This document shows, one piece after another, positions 1 through 6,095 of a stretch of 6,102 nucleotides of DNA; positions within the stretch are counted from its first letter, which is position 1, and every line of letters starts with the position of its first letter. The DNA is from Halieaceae bacterium (GTDB lineage: Bacteria; Pseudomonadota; Gammaproteobacteria; Pseudomonadales; Halieaceae). The notes below the pieces were generated by a model that ran no database searches, was not told the DNA's origin, and worked only from the letters and a program-made list of their open reading frames with translations. Both the position numbers and the translations under genes were made by a program. The stretch is taken from NCBI GenBank assembly GCA_003520285.1, contig DOVB01000163.1:1-6102 (forward strand), written 5' to 3'.

Positions 1-543
1 AGCAGCAGGATGCGGCGCTTGCAACGCAGTGCGGTAATCTACCGACCACACGGTAACCCCAGTATAGCTAGCGATAATAATGGCTTCGTACGCGCCCCTT
101 TTTCCGGCGTTAAATACATAGGCGCCGCCGTGTAAGTAAAGCAGGTGGGCGTGGGCAAGTTCTGATCGAACTCGCTTAGGTTTAACTTCAAAGACATTGA
201 CTCCCTCGACATTCATGCGAGTGATCGACACATTGAATGTGAATTCGAGCTTATCGAGATCCAGAGCATTACTAGCTTCTTGTCTCGTTGCTACCAGCTT
301 TTTCCATTGCGCTTCGTCAATACCGTTTTGCGTAGAATCGCTGTGTATTTTCGGTTGAGGACTGTGCGCGATCTGCTCGTAAAGTTCAGAACTTGCCGCC
401 AAGGGTGGCGGTAATTCTCGAGCCGCGATCTGCCAGTGGACATTCGTTGTCGGCATTCGGTCAGCAGGTTCTGCCATACTGAAGGTTGCGTCAATCGACA
501 GTGCCAGTATTCCCACTATGAGCGCAACAGCCCTGAATTTCAT
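1..543 (-). CDS. Exported alpha/beta hydrolase, hormone-sensitive-lipase (fold-3) family, 3' end beyond window
   Basis: This is the first 181 codons of a gene that leaves the window in frame at base 1, with no stop seen. Residues 1-24 look like a Sec signal peptide: MKFR, a hydrophobic core (AVALIVGILALSI), then a probable cleavage after SMA. Residues 135-141 read LYLHGGA, the HGG oxyanion-hole motif of the family IV (HSL) esterases. Residues 169-181 read DYRTALQAPHPAA and align without gaps to the family's DYRLAPEHPFPAA block. The nucleophile Ser and the Asp/His of the triad should lie beyond the edge. The long region between signal peptide and catalytic fold (about 25-130) suggests a cap or N-terminal extension. 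The ATG overlaps the upstream stop as ATGA, with GAGGA at 548-552 as ribosome-binding site, so it is probably translationally coupled to the DUF3089 gene. An exported carboxylesterase or lipase is likely; the substrate is unknown. Confidence 0.85.
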   Translation of the reverse strand, partial: MKFRAVALIVGILALSIDATFSMAEPADRMPTTNVHWQIAARELPPPLAASSELYEQIAHSPQPKIHSDSTQNGIDEAQWKKLVATRQEASNALDLDKLEFTFNVSITRMNVEGVNVFEVKPKRVRSELAHAHLLYLHGGAYVFNAGKRGAYEAIIIASYTGVTVWSVDYRTALQAPHPAA

Positions 544-1670
544 GGATTCCTCACGCTCAGCGATAGATTTTTTTTGTAGACTGCAATCCTGTCTTCTGCG
601 TTCTGCTGAATGTCACCGTAGAATAGACTGAAATCCAGGATGTGGTAGTTGCCGTTGATCGTAAGACCTTTGGCGTAGTCCTCAGGCAGTCGGTCAACCC
701 GCAAAATACCATCAACGCATTGTGCTTTGGTAAGAGAGACCTCAAGTTTCTCTAGATTTGTTATTTTGTCGCCTCGGGGAACGTCGGTCGGCCCAAAATC
801 TCTTATAAAGTTATGTGTCACGGGCAGTGCCCCTCTGTGGTCATGAGCGGCCCGTAAGGCCCTATCTTCTCGCCATGATAAGGGGTTTACGCAGACCGAT
901 TGACTGGGTGGCATCATCGCGCGGGCTCCATCTGCAACGGTATCCCAGTGAACAAAACAAGCCGTGTCGTCAGCTTTGGTACACACTTTGAGTGTTTTGA
1001 GTTTAGATCGATATTCGGGCGTAACAGGTCTGACTGTGGCACCTAATATGTAGGCCACAACGAGCCGATCCTGTAGCGGTGAACCATCGATTTCCTCGGC
1101 CAGTAAGCGGAGTAGGTGATGAGTACCTTGGCTGTGGCTGGCCAAAATAAACGGTGCTGCCGGGCTGCGTGAGTTCGCAAAGTTGCGAAAGGCCGCAAGC
1201 ACATCCTGATAAGGAATGTCGAATATCTCAGCCCGTAACATCTCGTTTGGCTCTAAATAGGTATAAATCGAGGCTTGCCGGTAAATAGGCGCAAAAATTC
1301 GGCAGCACTTATTGAATACGCTGGCCTGGTACGCTAGCACCCAATGCTTATTTTCATGGGTAGCCGAATGATTATCTAAAGGGTCGATCCAGCTGGCGTT
1401 GCTCAGGTAAGTGGTAGGATGAACATAAAAGACGTCTACGGTCGGTGAAGAGGTTGGTGATTGATCCAAGACGTTCCCAGGATTCAGCTGCGCAGGGGTG
1501 TATTTGTCTGGTAACGCCAGCCACAATCGATTATCGGTGTAATCTAAAGTCGTCTTATATTCGCTGTGGTTAAAGACTTGTTGGGGCGGTGATAATGGTT
1601 GCGCATGCGTAAGCCCCGCACTGAAAATCAGGTTGAGGGTGAGTAGATAAAGTTGAGCGTAAATCCTCAT
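540..1670 (-). CDS. Exported DUF3089 family protein, predicted alpha/beta-hydrolase-fold lipase/esterase
   Basis: A 376-residue protein with a signal peptide: a hydrophobic core at about residues 7-20 (LYLLTLNLIFSAGL) and probable cleavage after THA at 23, placing it in the periplasm or outside the cell. It shows DUF3089 hallmarks: VDVFYVHPTTYL at 78-89, the FAPIYRQAS block at 126-134, a nucleophile-elbow-like SHSQG with Ser180 as likely catalytic serine, and a C-terminal YHILDFSLFY (342-351) followed by NAEDR, where His343 may be the triad histidine. The full length and intact motifs argue for an active enzyme. DUF3089 substrates are poorly known, so ester hydrolysis is an inference from the fold. 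The start ATG has GGAG at 1681-1684, ten bases upstream. It lies 70 bases after the receptor gene, beyond a hairpin, and its stop overlaps the next hydrolase start as ATGA. Confidence 0.88.
   Translation of the reverse strand: MRIYAQLYLLTLNLIFSAGLTHAQPLSPPQQVFNHSEYKTTLDYTDNRLWLALPDKYTPAQLNPGNVLDQSPTSSPTVDVFYVHPTTYLSNASWIDPLDNHSATHENKHWVLAYQASVFNKCCRIFAPIYRQASIYTYLEPNEMLRAEIFDIPYQDVLAAFRNFANSRSPAAPFILASHSQGTHHLLRLLAEEIDGSPLQDRLVVAYILGATVRPVTPEYRSKLKTLKVCTKADDTACFVHWDTVADGARAMMPPSQSVCVNPLSWREDRALRAAHDHRGALPVTHNFIRDFGPTDVPRGDKITNLEKLEVSLTKAQCVDGILRVDRLPEDYAKGLTINGNYHILDFSLFYGDIQQNAEDRIAVYKKNLSLSVRNP
548..552 (-). promoter_or_regulatory. Ribosome-binding site of the HSL-like hydrolase
   Basis: GAGGA on the minus strand lies four bases before the ATG at 543-541 and inside the last codons of the upstream DUF3089 gene. 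With the four-base ATGA overlap it supports this start and suggests coupled translation of the two hydrolases. Confidence 0.6.
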
Positions 1671-1680
1671 GAAACAGGCA

Positions 1681-1684
1681 CTCC
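1681..1684 (-). promoter_or_regulatory. Ribosome-binding site of the DUF3089 gene
   Basis: GGAG on the minus strand is ten bases before the ATG at 1670. The spacing is slightly long but this is the only purine-rich site near the start. No convincing promoter was seen in the 70-base gap, so expression probably depends on read-through from the receptor gene. Confidence 0.4.
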
Positions 1685-1703
1685 AAGGCCAGATGGTTTG
1701 AAT

Positions 1704-1734
1704 AAAGCTCTGGCACTCGATCTACCAGAGCTTT
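1704..1734 (-). terminator. Intergenic hairpin after the receptor gene, partial terminator or processing site
   Basis: Perfect 10-bp inverted repeat: AAAGCTCTGG and CCAGAGCTTT separated by an 11-base loop. It begins seven bases after the receptor stop codon. On the minus-strand transcript the stem is followed by ATTCAAACC, so the U-tract is poor, only the UUU at the end of the stem plus AUU. An efficient intrinsic terminator is therefore doubtful. A leaky terminator, or a 3'-end stabilising or processing stem that lowers hydrolase expression relative to the receptor, fits better. Confidence 0.55.
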
Positions 1735-1740
1735 TGAGGA

Positions 1741-4365
1741 TTACAGAAGATCCCAATTAACCAGCATACCCCAAGTTCTAGGTGGAGCGTAAGCGCCGGC
1801 TACTCCCCCCACAAATGATGTGGGAATGAGGTAGTCTGCGTACTCTTCATCGGTTAAATTCTCAACGAAGGCTTGGATAGATAGCTTATTACTGCCATTT
1901 GGACGCCAAATCACACGAATGTTTTGTTCTGTATGAGAGTCGATTTTCGCGAAATCGTTCTCAAATGAATCAACATAAATATCATCGGAATACGACAGCT
2001 CGTATCGATAGTCAACATTGCCGTGAGTGTACTGCGCGCCTAGGCTGTACTTTAGCTCTGGCGCGCGTTCCATACGGTTGCCCGACACATCCTCCGGCTT
2101 GATACCCGGTATCATAGCGTCGTCTAGTAAAGCTTTGGCGAATTCAGCGTCTAAATAGGCGATGCCAGCGTCAAAACGCCAGCTGTTATTCGGCTGGTAA
2201 AGCAGGTCGAGTTCGAACCCTGAGATTTCAGACTCGCCCGCATTAGCAATTTGCAACACGGCGCCTTGAAATGCTCGGACCTGAAGGTCTCTGTAATCAT
2301 AGAAGAACACCGATCCATTGAGCATGAGTCTCTCATCTAAGAGTCGGCTTTTAAAACCTACTTCGTAGGCGGTGATTTTCTCTTCGTCATAATCATCGTC
2401 ACACGCACCAGAGTTGAATCCGCCAGCCTTGAACCCTGTCGATATACTGCCATAAAACATGGTGTTTTCGTTGGGTGTTAAATCGGCACCGAGTTTCCAC
2501 GTTGCAGCGCTCCAATCTTTGCTGTCGGTTAGAGACTCGCACTGACTTGCAGGGGGCGTAATATTCGACCGCACGGTTTGGAATTTGGTTTTTTTATCTT
2601 GGGTATATCGCGCGCCCAATGTCAGTCGTAGCGAGTCTGTGGCCGAGTAGTTAAATTGCGCGAATAGGCTTTTAGACGTGAGTTCCTCATTGTAGCTCGC
2701 TGCGAGTGCTGCGACGGCAACCGAGGAACCATCAATTGCTGTGACACTGGGAACTGGGGGCAGCAAATTGGTTAAGAAAGGTAACACCGACAGTGATACT
2801 GTGGTCACGTCATCTTTGTAGTAGTTGACGCCAGTGATCCACTCTAAACGATCATCACGCGCGGTACCCGACACGGTCAGTTCTTGTGTTAATTCGTCGG
2901 CGACGGTATCTGACTCAATTGAAACGACCGGGAAACTGGTTCCATCGTTGTCGCCTGGGCCGCCTAAATTGTCAGATTCACGGTAAGCAGTAATCGATTT
3001 TACGGTCGCTGTCCCCAAATCCCACGTCAGGGTTGCATTAGCGCCCCAAAAGGTATCTTCTTGGAATCTATCTGAGTCATTGTAAACCTTACTGGCATCA
3101 TTATTTGAGGTTTGTGCGCCAAACAATGTGGGGTCAATACCCGATCCCGCTACCGATTTTAAGTGAGAAATGGGTTTTTCGAGCCGCTCATCCTTTTGAT
3201 AGTCACCTTTGAGTAACACGGCGAGCGTATCTGAGGGTGTATAAAGCGCAGCTACATTAAACGCTTTTAAGTCTCTATCATCGGGCTCCTTGCCTGTTGT
3301 TAGGTTGTCGACATACCCATCTCGACTGTCAATAACAACACTTCCGCGAATAGCTAAAAGGTCTTCGGTTAAGACCGTATTACCCGCTGCTTTCAACCAT
3401 GTGCGACCATGCGACCCGACTCCAAACGTCGTCCGCAGTTCAGGCTCCATAACCGGCGATTTAGTAATGATGTTAATGCTTCCCCCGGTGCTATTACGGC
3501 CATATAGAGTGCCTTGAGGCCCGCGTAAAACTTCGAATCGTTCCGCGTCATAGAACGACGCATTATTGGTGTAGGGGTGCCCTAAATAAACGCCATCAAT
3601 ATGTAATGCTACACCCGGATTACTTCCTGTAATCGGGTTACCTTGTCCAACGCCACGAATGTAAATTTGAGAGCCCGCTAGCGCCTGATTGAACGTTAAG
3701 CTGGGCGATAATTGGGCCAGATCACGAGTGTCTAGCAGTTGGTCTCGCTCAATTTGGTCGCTGGTGAATACAGACATCGCGATGGGGGTTTTCTGAACAC
3801 TCGCTTCTTTGCGCTCGGCGGTGACAATAACTTCTTCAATTGTATTTGTGCCAATTTCAGCGCTGGCCACGATGGTGGTGGACGCTGTGAAAGCGCCCAA
3901 TACGGAGGCGAAAAAACCTCTTAATGACGATTGTTTTGATTGCATGTTTGGCTCACTTTTTATCGTTGTTGGGGATTGTGCGTCCGATTTCGACAACAAA
4001 ATCATTAACACGCCTTTTTTAGTGAGCCCCCCAGTGTAGCCCGTACCCTCTAGCATTTTGGCCATGGCATTGTGCAAGCTATATTCGCCGCTAACCGCCT
4101 CTGACTCGAGAGTGCTGGCTATTTGATATGGAAATAGCAGCAGCTGTTGAGTCTGTTCAGAGAGGCTATTGAGTGCATCCGCTAAATTTTGTTTAGGGAT
4201 GTTTACCGCATAACGTCTCTCGGGCTCGGCCTTCTCTTCAGCGTTAACCGGACAAGCCAGAAACAGTGGGAAAAGGCTTAGCGCGAATGCCCGACAAAAC
4301 CGCGAAAATCTGAGGATTTGCTGCGCTCTGTTTTGGGTCTCACACCAAGTAAGACACTGCAGCAT
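1741..4365 (-). CDS. TonB-dependent outer-membrane receptor with N-terminal STN signalling domain (FecA-type transducer)
   Basis: An 874-residue outer-membrane receptor. Layout: signal peptide (hydrophobic core about 26-37, probable cleavage after VNA at 42); STN domain about 51-123, which in FecA-type receptors contacts FecR; linker with a second signal-like hydrophobic stretch (about 148-169); TonB-box-like EEVIVTAER at 177-185; plug about 190-305 with IYIRGVG, HIDGVYLG, FEVLRGPQGTLYGRN and GGSINIITK; then a beta-barrel to the C-terminus with TGFKAGGFN at 643-651, YEVGFKS at 667-673, VENLTDEEY at 834-842 and PPRTW at 861-865. It uses the TonB-ExbBD system for active import. Barrel loops include a hydrophobic Pro/Ala-rich stretch (about 526-556) and two cysteines (609, 655) that might pair. 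The last residue is Leu rather than the usual aromatic. The ATG at 4365 has AGGGG seven bases upstream, but this site overlaps a promoter-like repeat and the signal-peptide n-region is unusually long, so the exact start is uncertain. Ligand unknown. Confidence 0.93.
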   Translation of the reverse strand: MLQCLTWCETQNRAQQILRFSRFCRAFALSLFPLFLACPVNAEEKAEPERRYAVNIPKQNLADALNSLSEQTQQLLLFPYQIASTLESEAVSGEYSLHNAMAKMLEGTGYTGGLTKKGVLMILLSKSDAQSPTTIKSEPNMQSKQSSLRGFFASVLGAFTASTTIVASAEIGTNTIEEVIVTAERKEASVQKTPIAMSVFTSDQIERDQLLDTRDLAQLSPSLTFNQALAGSQIYIRGVGQGNPITGSNPGVALHIDGVYLGHPYTNNASFYDAERFEVLRGPQGTLYGRNSTGGSINIITKSPVMEPELRTTFGVGSHGRTWLKAAGNTVLTEDLLAIRGSVVIDSRDGYVDNLTTGKEPDDRDLKAFNVAALYTPSDTLAVLLKGDYQKDERLEKPISHLKSVAGSGIDPTLFGAQTSNNDASKVYNDSDRFQEDTFWGANATLTWDLGTATVKSITAYRESDNLGGPGDNDGTSFPVVSIESDTVADELTQELTVSGTARDDRLEWITGVNYYKDDVTTVSLSVLPFLTNLLPPVPSVTAIDGSSVAVAALAASYNEELTSKSLFAQFNYSATDSLRLTLGARYTQDKKTKFQTVRSNITPPASQCESLTDSKDWSAATWKLGADLTPNENTMFYGSISTGFKAGGFNSGACDDDYDEEKITAYEVGFKSRLLDERLMLNGSVFFYDYRDLQVRAFQGAVLQIANAGESEISGFELDLLYQPNNSWRFDAGIAYLDAEFAKALLDDAMIPGIKPEDVSGNRMERAPELKYSLGAQYTHGNVDYRYELSYSDDIYVDSFENDFAKIDSHTEQNIRVIWRPNGSNKLSIQAFVENLTDEEYADYLIPTSFVGGVAGAYAPPRTWGMLVNWDLL
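3859..3945 (-). other. Second signal-peptide-like segment inside the receptor (residues 141-169)
   Basis: Between the STN domain and the TonB box the receptor has Met141 followed by QSKQSSLRG, a hydrophobic run FFASVLGAFTASTTIVA, and SAE, the profile of a Sec signal peptide with n-, h- and c-regions. The TonB box follows eight residues later, the distance expected at the N-terminus of a receptor without an STN domain. Upstream of this ATG the minus strand reads GTGAGCCAAAC, at best a weak ribosome-binding site. It may be a fossil of an STN domain fused in front of a complete receptor gene, or an alternative internal start giving a 734-residue receptor that cannot signal. Confidence 0.5.
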
Positions 4366-4378
4366 TAAATAACCCCTG
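4352..4378 (-). promoter_or_regulatory. Candidate ECF sigma promoter, copy 2, overlapping the receptor start
   Basis: Minus-strand element with CAGGGG, a T-rich block ending TTTA, five unconserved bases, then GC.GTGTCT. It matches the element upstream of the sigma gene at 19 of 27 positions without gaps. If CAGGGG is the -35 side and GTGTCT the -10, transcription would start near 4343-4346, downstream of the ATG at 4365. This conflicts with the only conventional receptor start, so either translation begins further in, or the AGGGG part acts here mainly as a ribosome-binding site. Confidence 0.45.
4373..4377 (-). promoter_or_regulatory. Candidate ribosome-binding site of the receptor
   Basis: AGGGG on the minus strand with a seven-base spacer (TTATTTA) to the ATG at 4365-4363. 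Spacing and sequence suit a ribosome-binding site on a transcript reading through from fecR. The same bases form the upstream block of the repeated promoter-like element, so the two readings compete. Confidence 0.45.
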
Positions 4379-4405
4379 ATTTGTTTTTATGATTTTTCAT
4401 TTTGC

Positions 4406-5437
4406 TTAGCGCAATTCTATGAGCTTGGGGGCGACATGACTAACCTGAACCCCGAAGCCTACTTCGAGTACGTCAAGCAGTGCTTCTAGTTCTCCGGTTT
4501 CAAACCTCCCGCCCACTTCCAGGGTCTTAAGCTTCGGGTTGACGATATCAATTTTTACCGAGGTATAGCGGCTTATCTCGCCAACGACTTGCTCTAGAGG
4601 CTCGCCTGCAAAAATGAGCACACCGCGCCGCCAAGCCAGATTCCGTGCCAGATCGCCAGAAAGCAGTTTATGCTTAGCTTGGGTATTTTGTGCGTAGATC
4701 GCTTTTTCACCTTGGCCAAGCGATAAGAATGTCTCTTGCGGGTTCGGCGAATCGGAGATGCGTTGACTGGCGGAGTCACCTGATAACGAAGATTCGCGAG
4801 TAAGATTTTGCGACAACTCGACACGTCCTTCTTCAACGGTAACGGTCATGTCTTGAGTGCTTAGGTGGACCGCAAAGGCGGTCCCCACGGCTTTGACTTT
4901 GCCGAATAGTGTATAGACCTCGAAGGGTTTTTGGGGGTCTGTCTCGACATCAAAATAGGCCTTTCCTCGCACAAGATCTATGTGTCTTTGTTGCTCGGTG
5001 TAACGCACTGATATTGCCGAGTTAGTGTCTAGCTGAACGATCGAGCCGTCGTCCAGGGCGATGGTTCGCACCTCTCCAATTTTTGTTTCAACATATGAAG
5101 GGTCACTGTTCCAATGATTCAGCACCCCTATGGGGCTAAAAATTAATAAAACGACAGTACAAGCCGCAGCCACAAATCCCGATGCTAGCCTAGTTCGACG
5201 GCGAGCTGACTTTTTGCGATCGACGGATACCTTTAGTATTGCGAGTAAGTCTGCATCGCACCAATTGGCCTCCGCCTCTTTTAACTGCAGTAGGTGCTCA
5301 GGACTTTGATTAACCCATAGCTTGAGAGCTTCAATCTCTTGAGCTGAGGGCTGACGTTCTTGGTTAAACTTAAGAACCCAGTCGCGAGCTTCGCGTCGAA
5401 TGACATCGCGATTTTTGAAGGGTTTAATATTGCTCAC
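4406..5437 (-). CDS. fecR: FecR-family anti-sigma factor / transmembrane signal transducer
   Basis: A 343-residue inner-membrane regulator that should hold the sigma factor in check and receive the signal from the receptor's STN domain. Residues 8-59 form a DUF4880-type cytoplasmic anti-sigma segment (REARDWVLKF, then SPEHLLQLKEAEANW). A positively charged stretch (DRKKSARRRTR, 73-83) precedes one membrane helix at about 84-106. The periplasmic FecR domain spans about 115-208 (KIGEVRTIALDDGSIVQLD, RGKAYFDVE, FGKVKAVGTAF, VTVEEGRVEL). The C-terminal 268-335 (AWRRGVLIFAGEPLEQVV, ISRYTSVKI) is the STN-like module usual in this family. The open frame extends to a GTG at 5482, but the GTG at 5437 is preferred: GGAGGA lies nine bases before it, it follows the sigma stop by one base (TAACGTG), and it begins just before the conserved domain. 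This implies translational coupling with the sigma gene. Confidence 0.93.
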   Translation of the reverse strand: MSNIKPFKNRDVIRREARDWVLKFNQERQPSAQEIEALKLWVNQSPEHLLQLKEAEANWCDADLLAILKVSVDRKKSARRRTRLASGFVAAACTVVLLIFSPIGVLNHWNSDPSYVETKIGEVRTIALDDGSIVQLDTNSAISVRYTEQQRHIDLVRGKAYFDVETDPQKPFEVYTLFGKVKAVGTAFAVHLSTQDMTVTVEEGRVELSQNLTRESSLSGDSASQRISDSPNPQETFLSLGQGEKAIYAQNTQAKHKLLSGDLARNLAWRRGVLIFAGEPLEQVVGEISRYTSVKIDIVNPKLKTLEVGGRFETGELEALLDVLEVGFGVQVSHVAPKLIELR

Positions 5438-5438
5438 G

Positions 5439-6011
5439 TTAGAGTATCCTCCGATTTTTCGAGCCAGTGGGTACTCGGGCACTGGATAGGTTCGGTGTGA
5501 TTTTGCGACGCAGATAGTCGTCGCAGTGCGCGTAGCCTCTGGTTAGGTGACCGTCGACAGTACTGATTGATATACCCAGCTTGGCACTGATTTCTGAGCG
5601 AGTATAGCCGTAGATTTTTTTTAGTGCATACACTTCTCGACAACGTTTAGGTAAGGTTGCGATGGCGGCGCAATGAAGGCCGATAAGCTCTTCTGCCACC
5701 AATTTATCGTACACAGTGTTTGCTGATGCTGTGGTGTCTATCTCATCTATGTCATCAAGGTAGTCAGTCGGCCGACGACTGGCCGAACGGGCAATATTTA
5801 AAGTTACATTTCTGGCCACTTCAAACAGATAGGCATTGGGGTTCTCAATGGGCTCCGAGTGTTCTTTTTTGAAGGCCCGCAGATAAGCCTCTTGAACCAC
5901 GTCCTCAATATCGACCGTGTTGTTTAATCGTCCTACGTAGCGCATTAAAGCGGCTTTGCCTGCAACAAACGCGCGCGTGATAGGAGAGACTGGTGTATCT
6001 CGACTAGGCAT
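5439..6011 (-). CDS. fecI: ECF-family RNA polymerase sigma factor, FecI-like
   Basis: A 190-residue alternative sigma factor expected to direct RNA polymerase to the receptor operon when FecR relays a signal. Region 2 spans about 14-80: DIEDVVQEAYLRAFKK (34-49) is the core-binding part and NPNAYLFEVARNVTLNIARS (58-77) matches regions 2.3-2.4, which open and read the -10 element. A short acidic linker (84-92) follows. Region 4 spans about 105-168: LPKRCREVYALKKIYGYTRS and the helix-turn-helix SEISAKLGISISTVDGHLTR (139-158), which reads the -35. There are no extra C-terminal domains; the 20-residue tail mostly carries the fecR ribosome-binding site. ATG start with GAGGG at 6020-6024, eight bases upstream. 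Its position immediately before fecR and an STN receptor fixes it as the FecI type; the symbol denotes the family, and iron-citrate specificity is not implied. Confidence 0.94.
   Translation of the reverse strand: MPSRDTPVSPITRAFVAGKAALMRYVGRLNNTVDIEDVVQEAYLRAFKKEHSEPIENPNAYLFEVARNVTLNIARSASRRPTDYLDDIDEIDTTASANTVYDKLVAEELIGLHCAAIATLPKRCREVYALKKIYGYTRSEISAKLGISISTVDGHLTRGYAHCDDYLRRKITPNLSSARVPTGSKNRRIL
5447..5452 (-). promoter_or_regulatory. Ribosome-binding site that fixes the fecR start
   Basis: GGAGGA on the minus strand lies inside the last sigma-factor codons (Arg-Arg-Ile), nine bases before the GTG at 5437-5435. It is the strongest Shine-Dalgarno sequence in the window. It favours the short 343-residue FecR over a 358-residue form from the GTG at 5482. 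Confidence 0.8.
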
Positions 6012-6019
6012 AAATTTTA

Positions 6020-6024
6020 CCCTC
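6020..6024 (-). promoter_or_regulatory. Ribosome-binding site of the sigma gene
   Basis: GAGGG on the minus strand with an eight-base A/T-rich spacer before the ATG at 6011-6009. It supports the chosen start. Confidence 0.6.
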
Positions 6025-6068
6025 GGGCATTTCGTCGCACCGAACTCATTGTCAGCTTAATCTAATTG

Positions 6069-6095
6069 AGACACCGCTAGTCTAAAAACCCCCTG
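6069..6095 (-). promoter_or_regulatory. Candidate autoregulated ECF promoter, copy 1, upstream of the sigma gene
   Basis: The minus strand reads CAGGGGG, TTTTTA, five variable bases, then GCGGTGTCT. There are 15 bases between GGGG and GTGTCT, the same as in the copy at the receptor start. A GTC-type -10 and a G-rich -35 side are compatible with ECF promoters in general. If used, transcription would start near 6062, giving a leader of about 50 bases before the ATG at 6011. No convincing sigma-70 promoter was seen in the remaining 91 bases upstream of the gene. Confidence 0.5.

Noticed and set aside
1899..2336. Short open frames of about 60 codons on both strands within the receptor barrel
   Set aside because: They overlap the receptor reading frame and show no recognisable motif.
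3290..4039. Plus-strand open frames of 60-76 codons opposite the receptor N-terminal half
   Set aside because: They lie wholly antisense to well-conserved STN and plug coding sequence and show no recognisable domain.
4365..4400. An 11-codon open frame between fecR and the receptor on the minus strand (MKNHKNKSGVI), whose TAA overlaps the receptor ATG as TAATG
   Set aside because: It has no ribosome-binding site, and its A-rich codons look like chance in an AT-rich gap. The stop-start overlap is suggestive of a coupled leader peptide but not enough to call a gene.
4594..5643. Minus-strand open frames of 69 and 80 codons in alternative frames of fecR and the sigma gene
   Set aside because: They are frame-shifted readings of strongly supported genes, and both parent proteins are intact, so no frameshift needs explaining.
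6060..6088. A sigma-70 promoter reading upstream of the sigma gene (TTAGAC and TAGATT)
   Set aside because: The hexamers match the consensus poorly and the spacing is 15 bases. The ECF-like element in the same place explains more.
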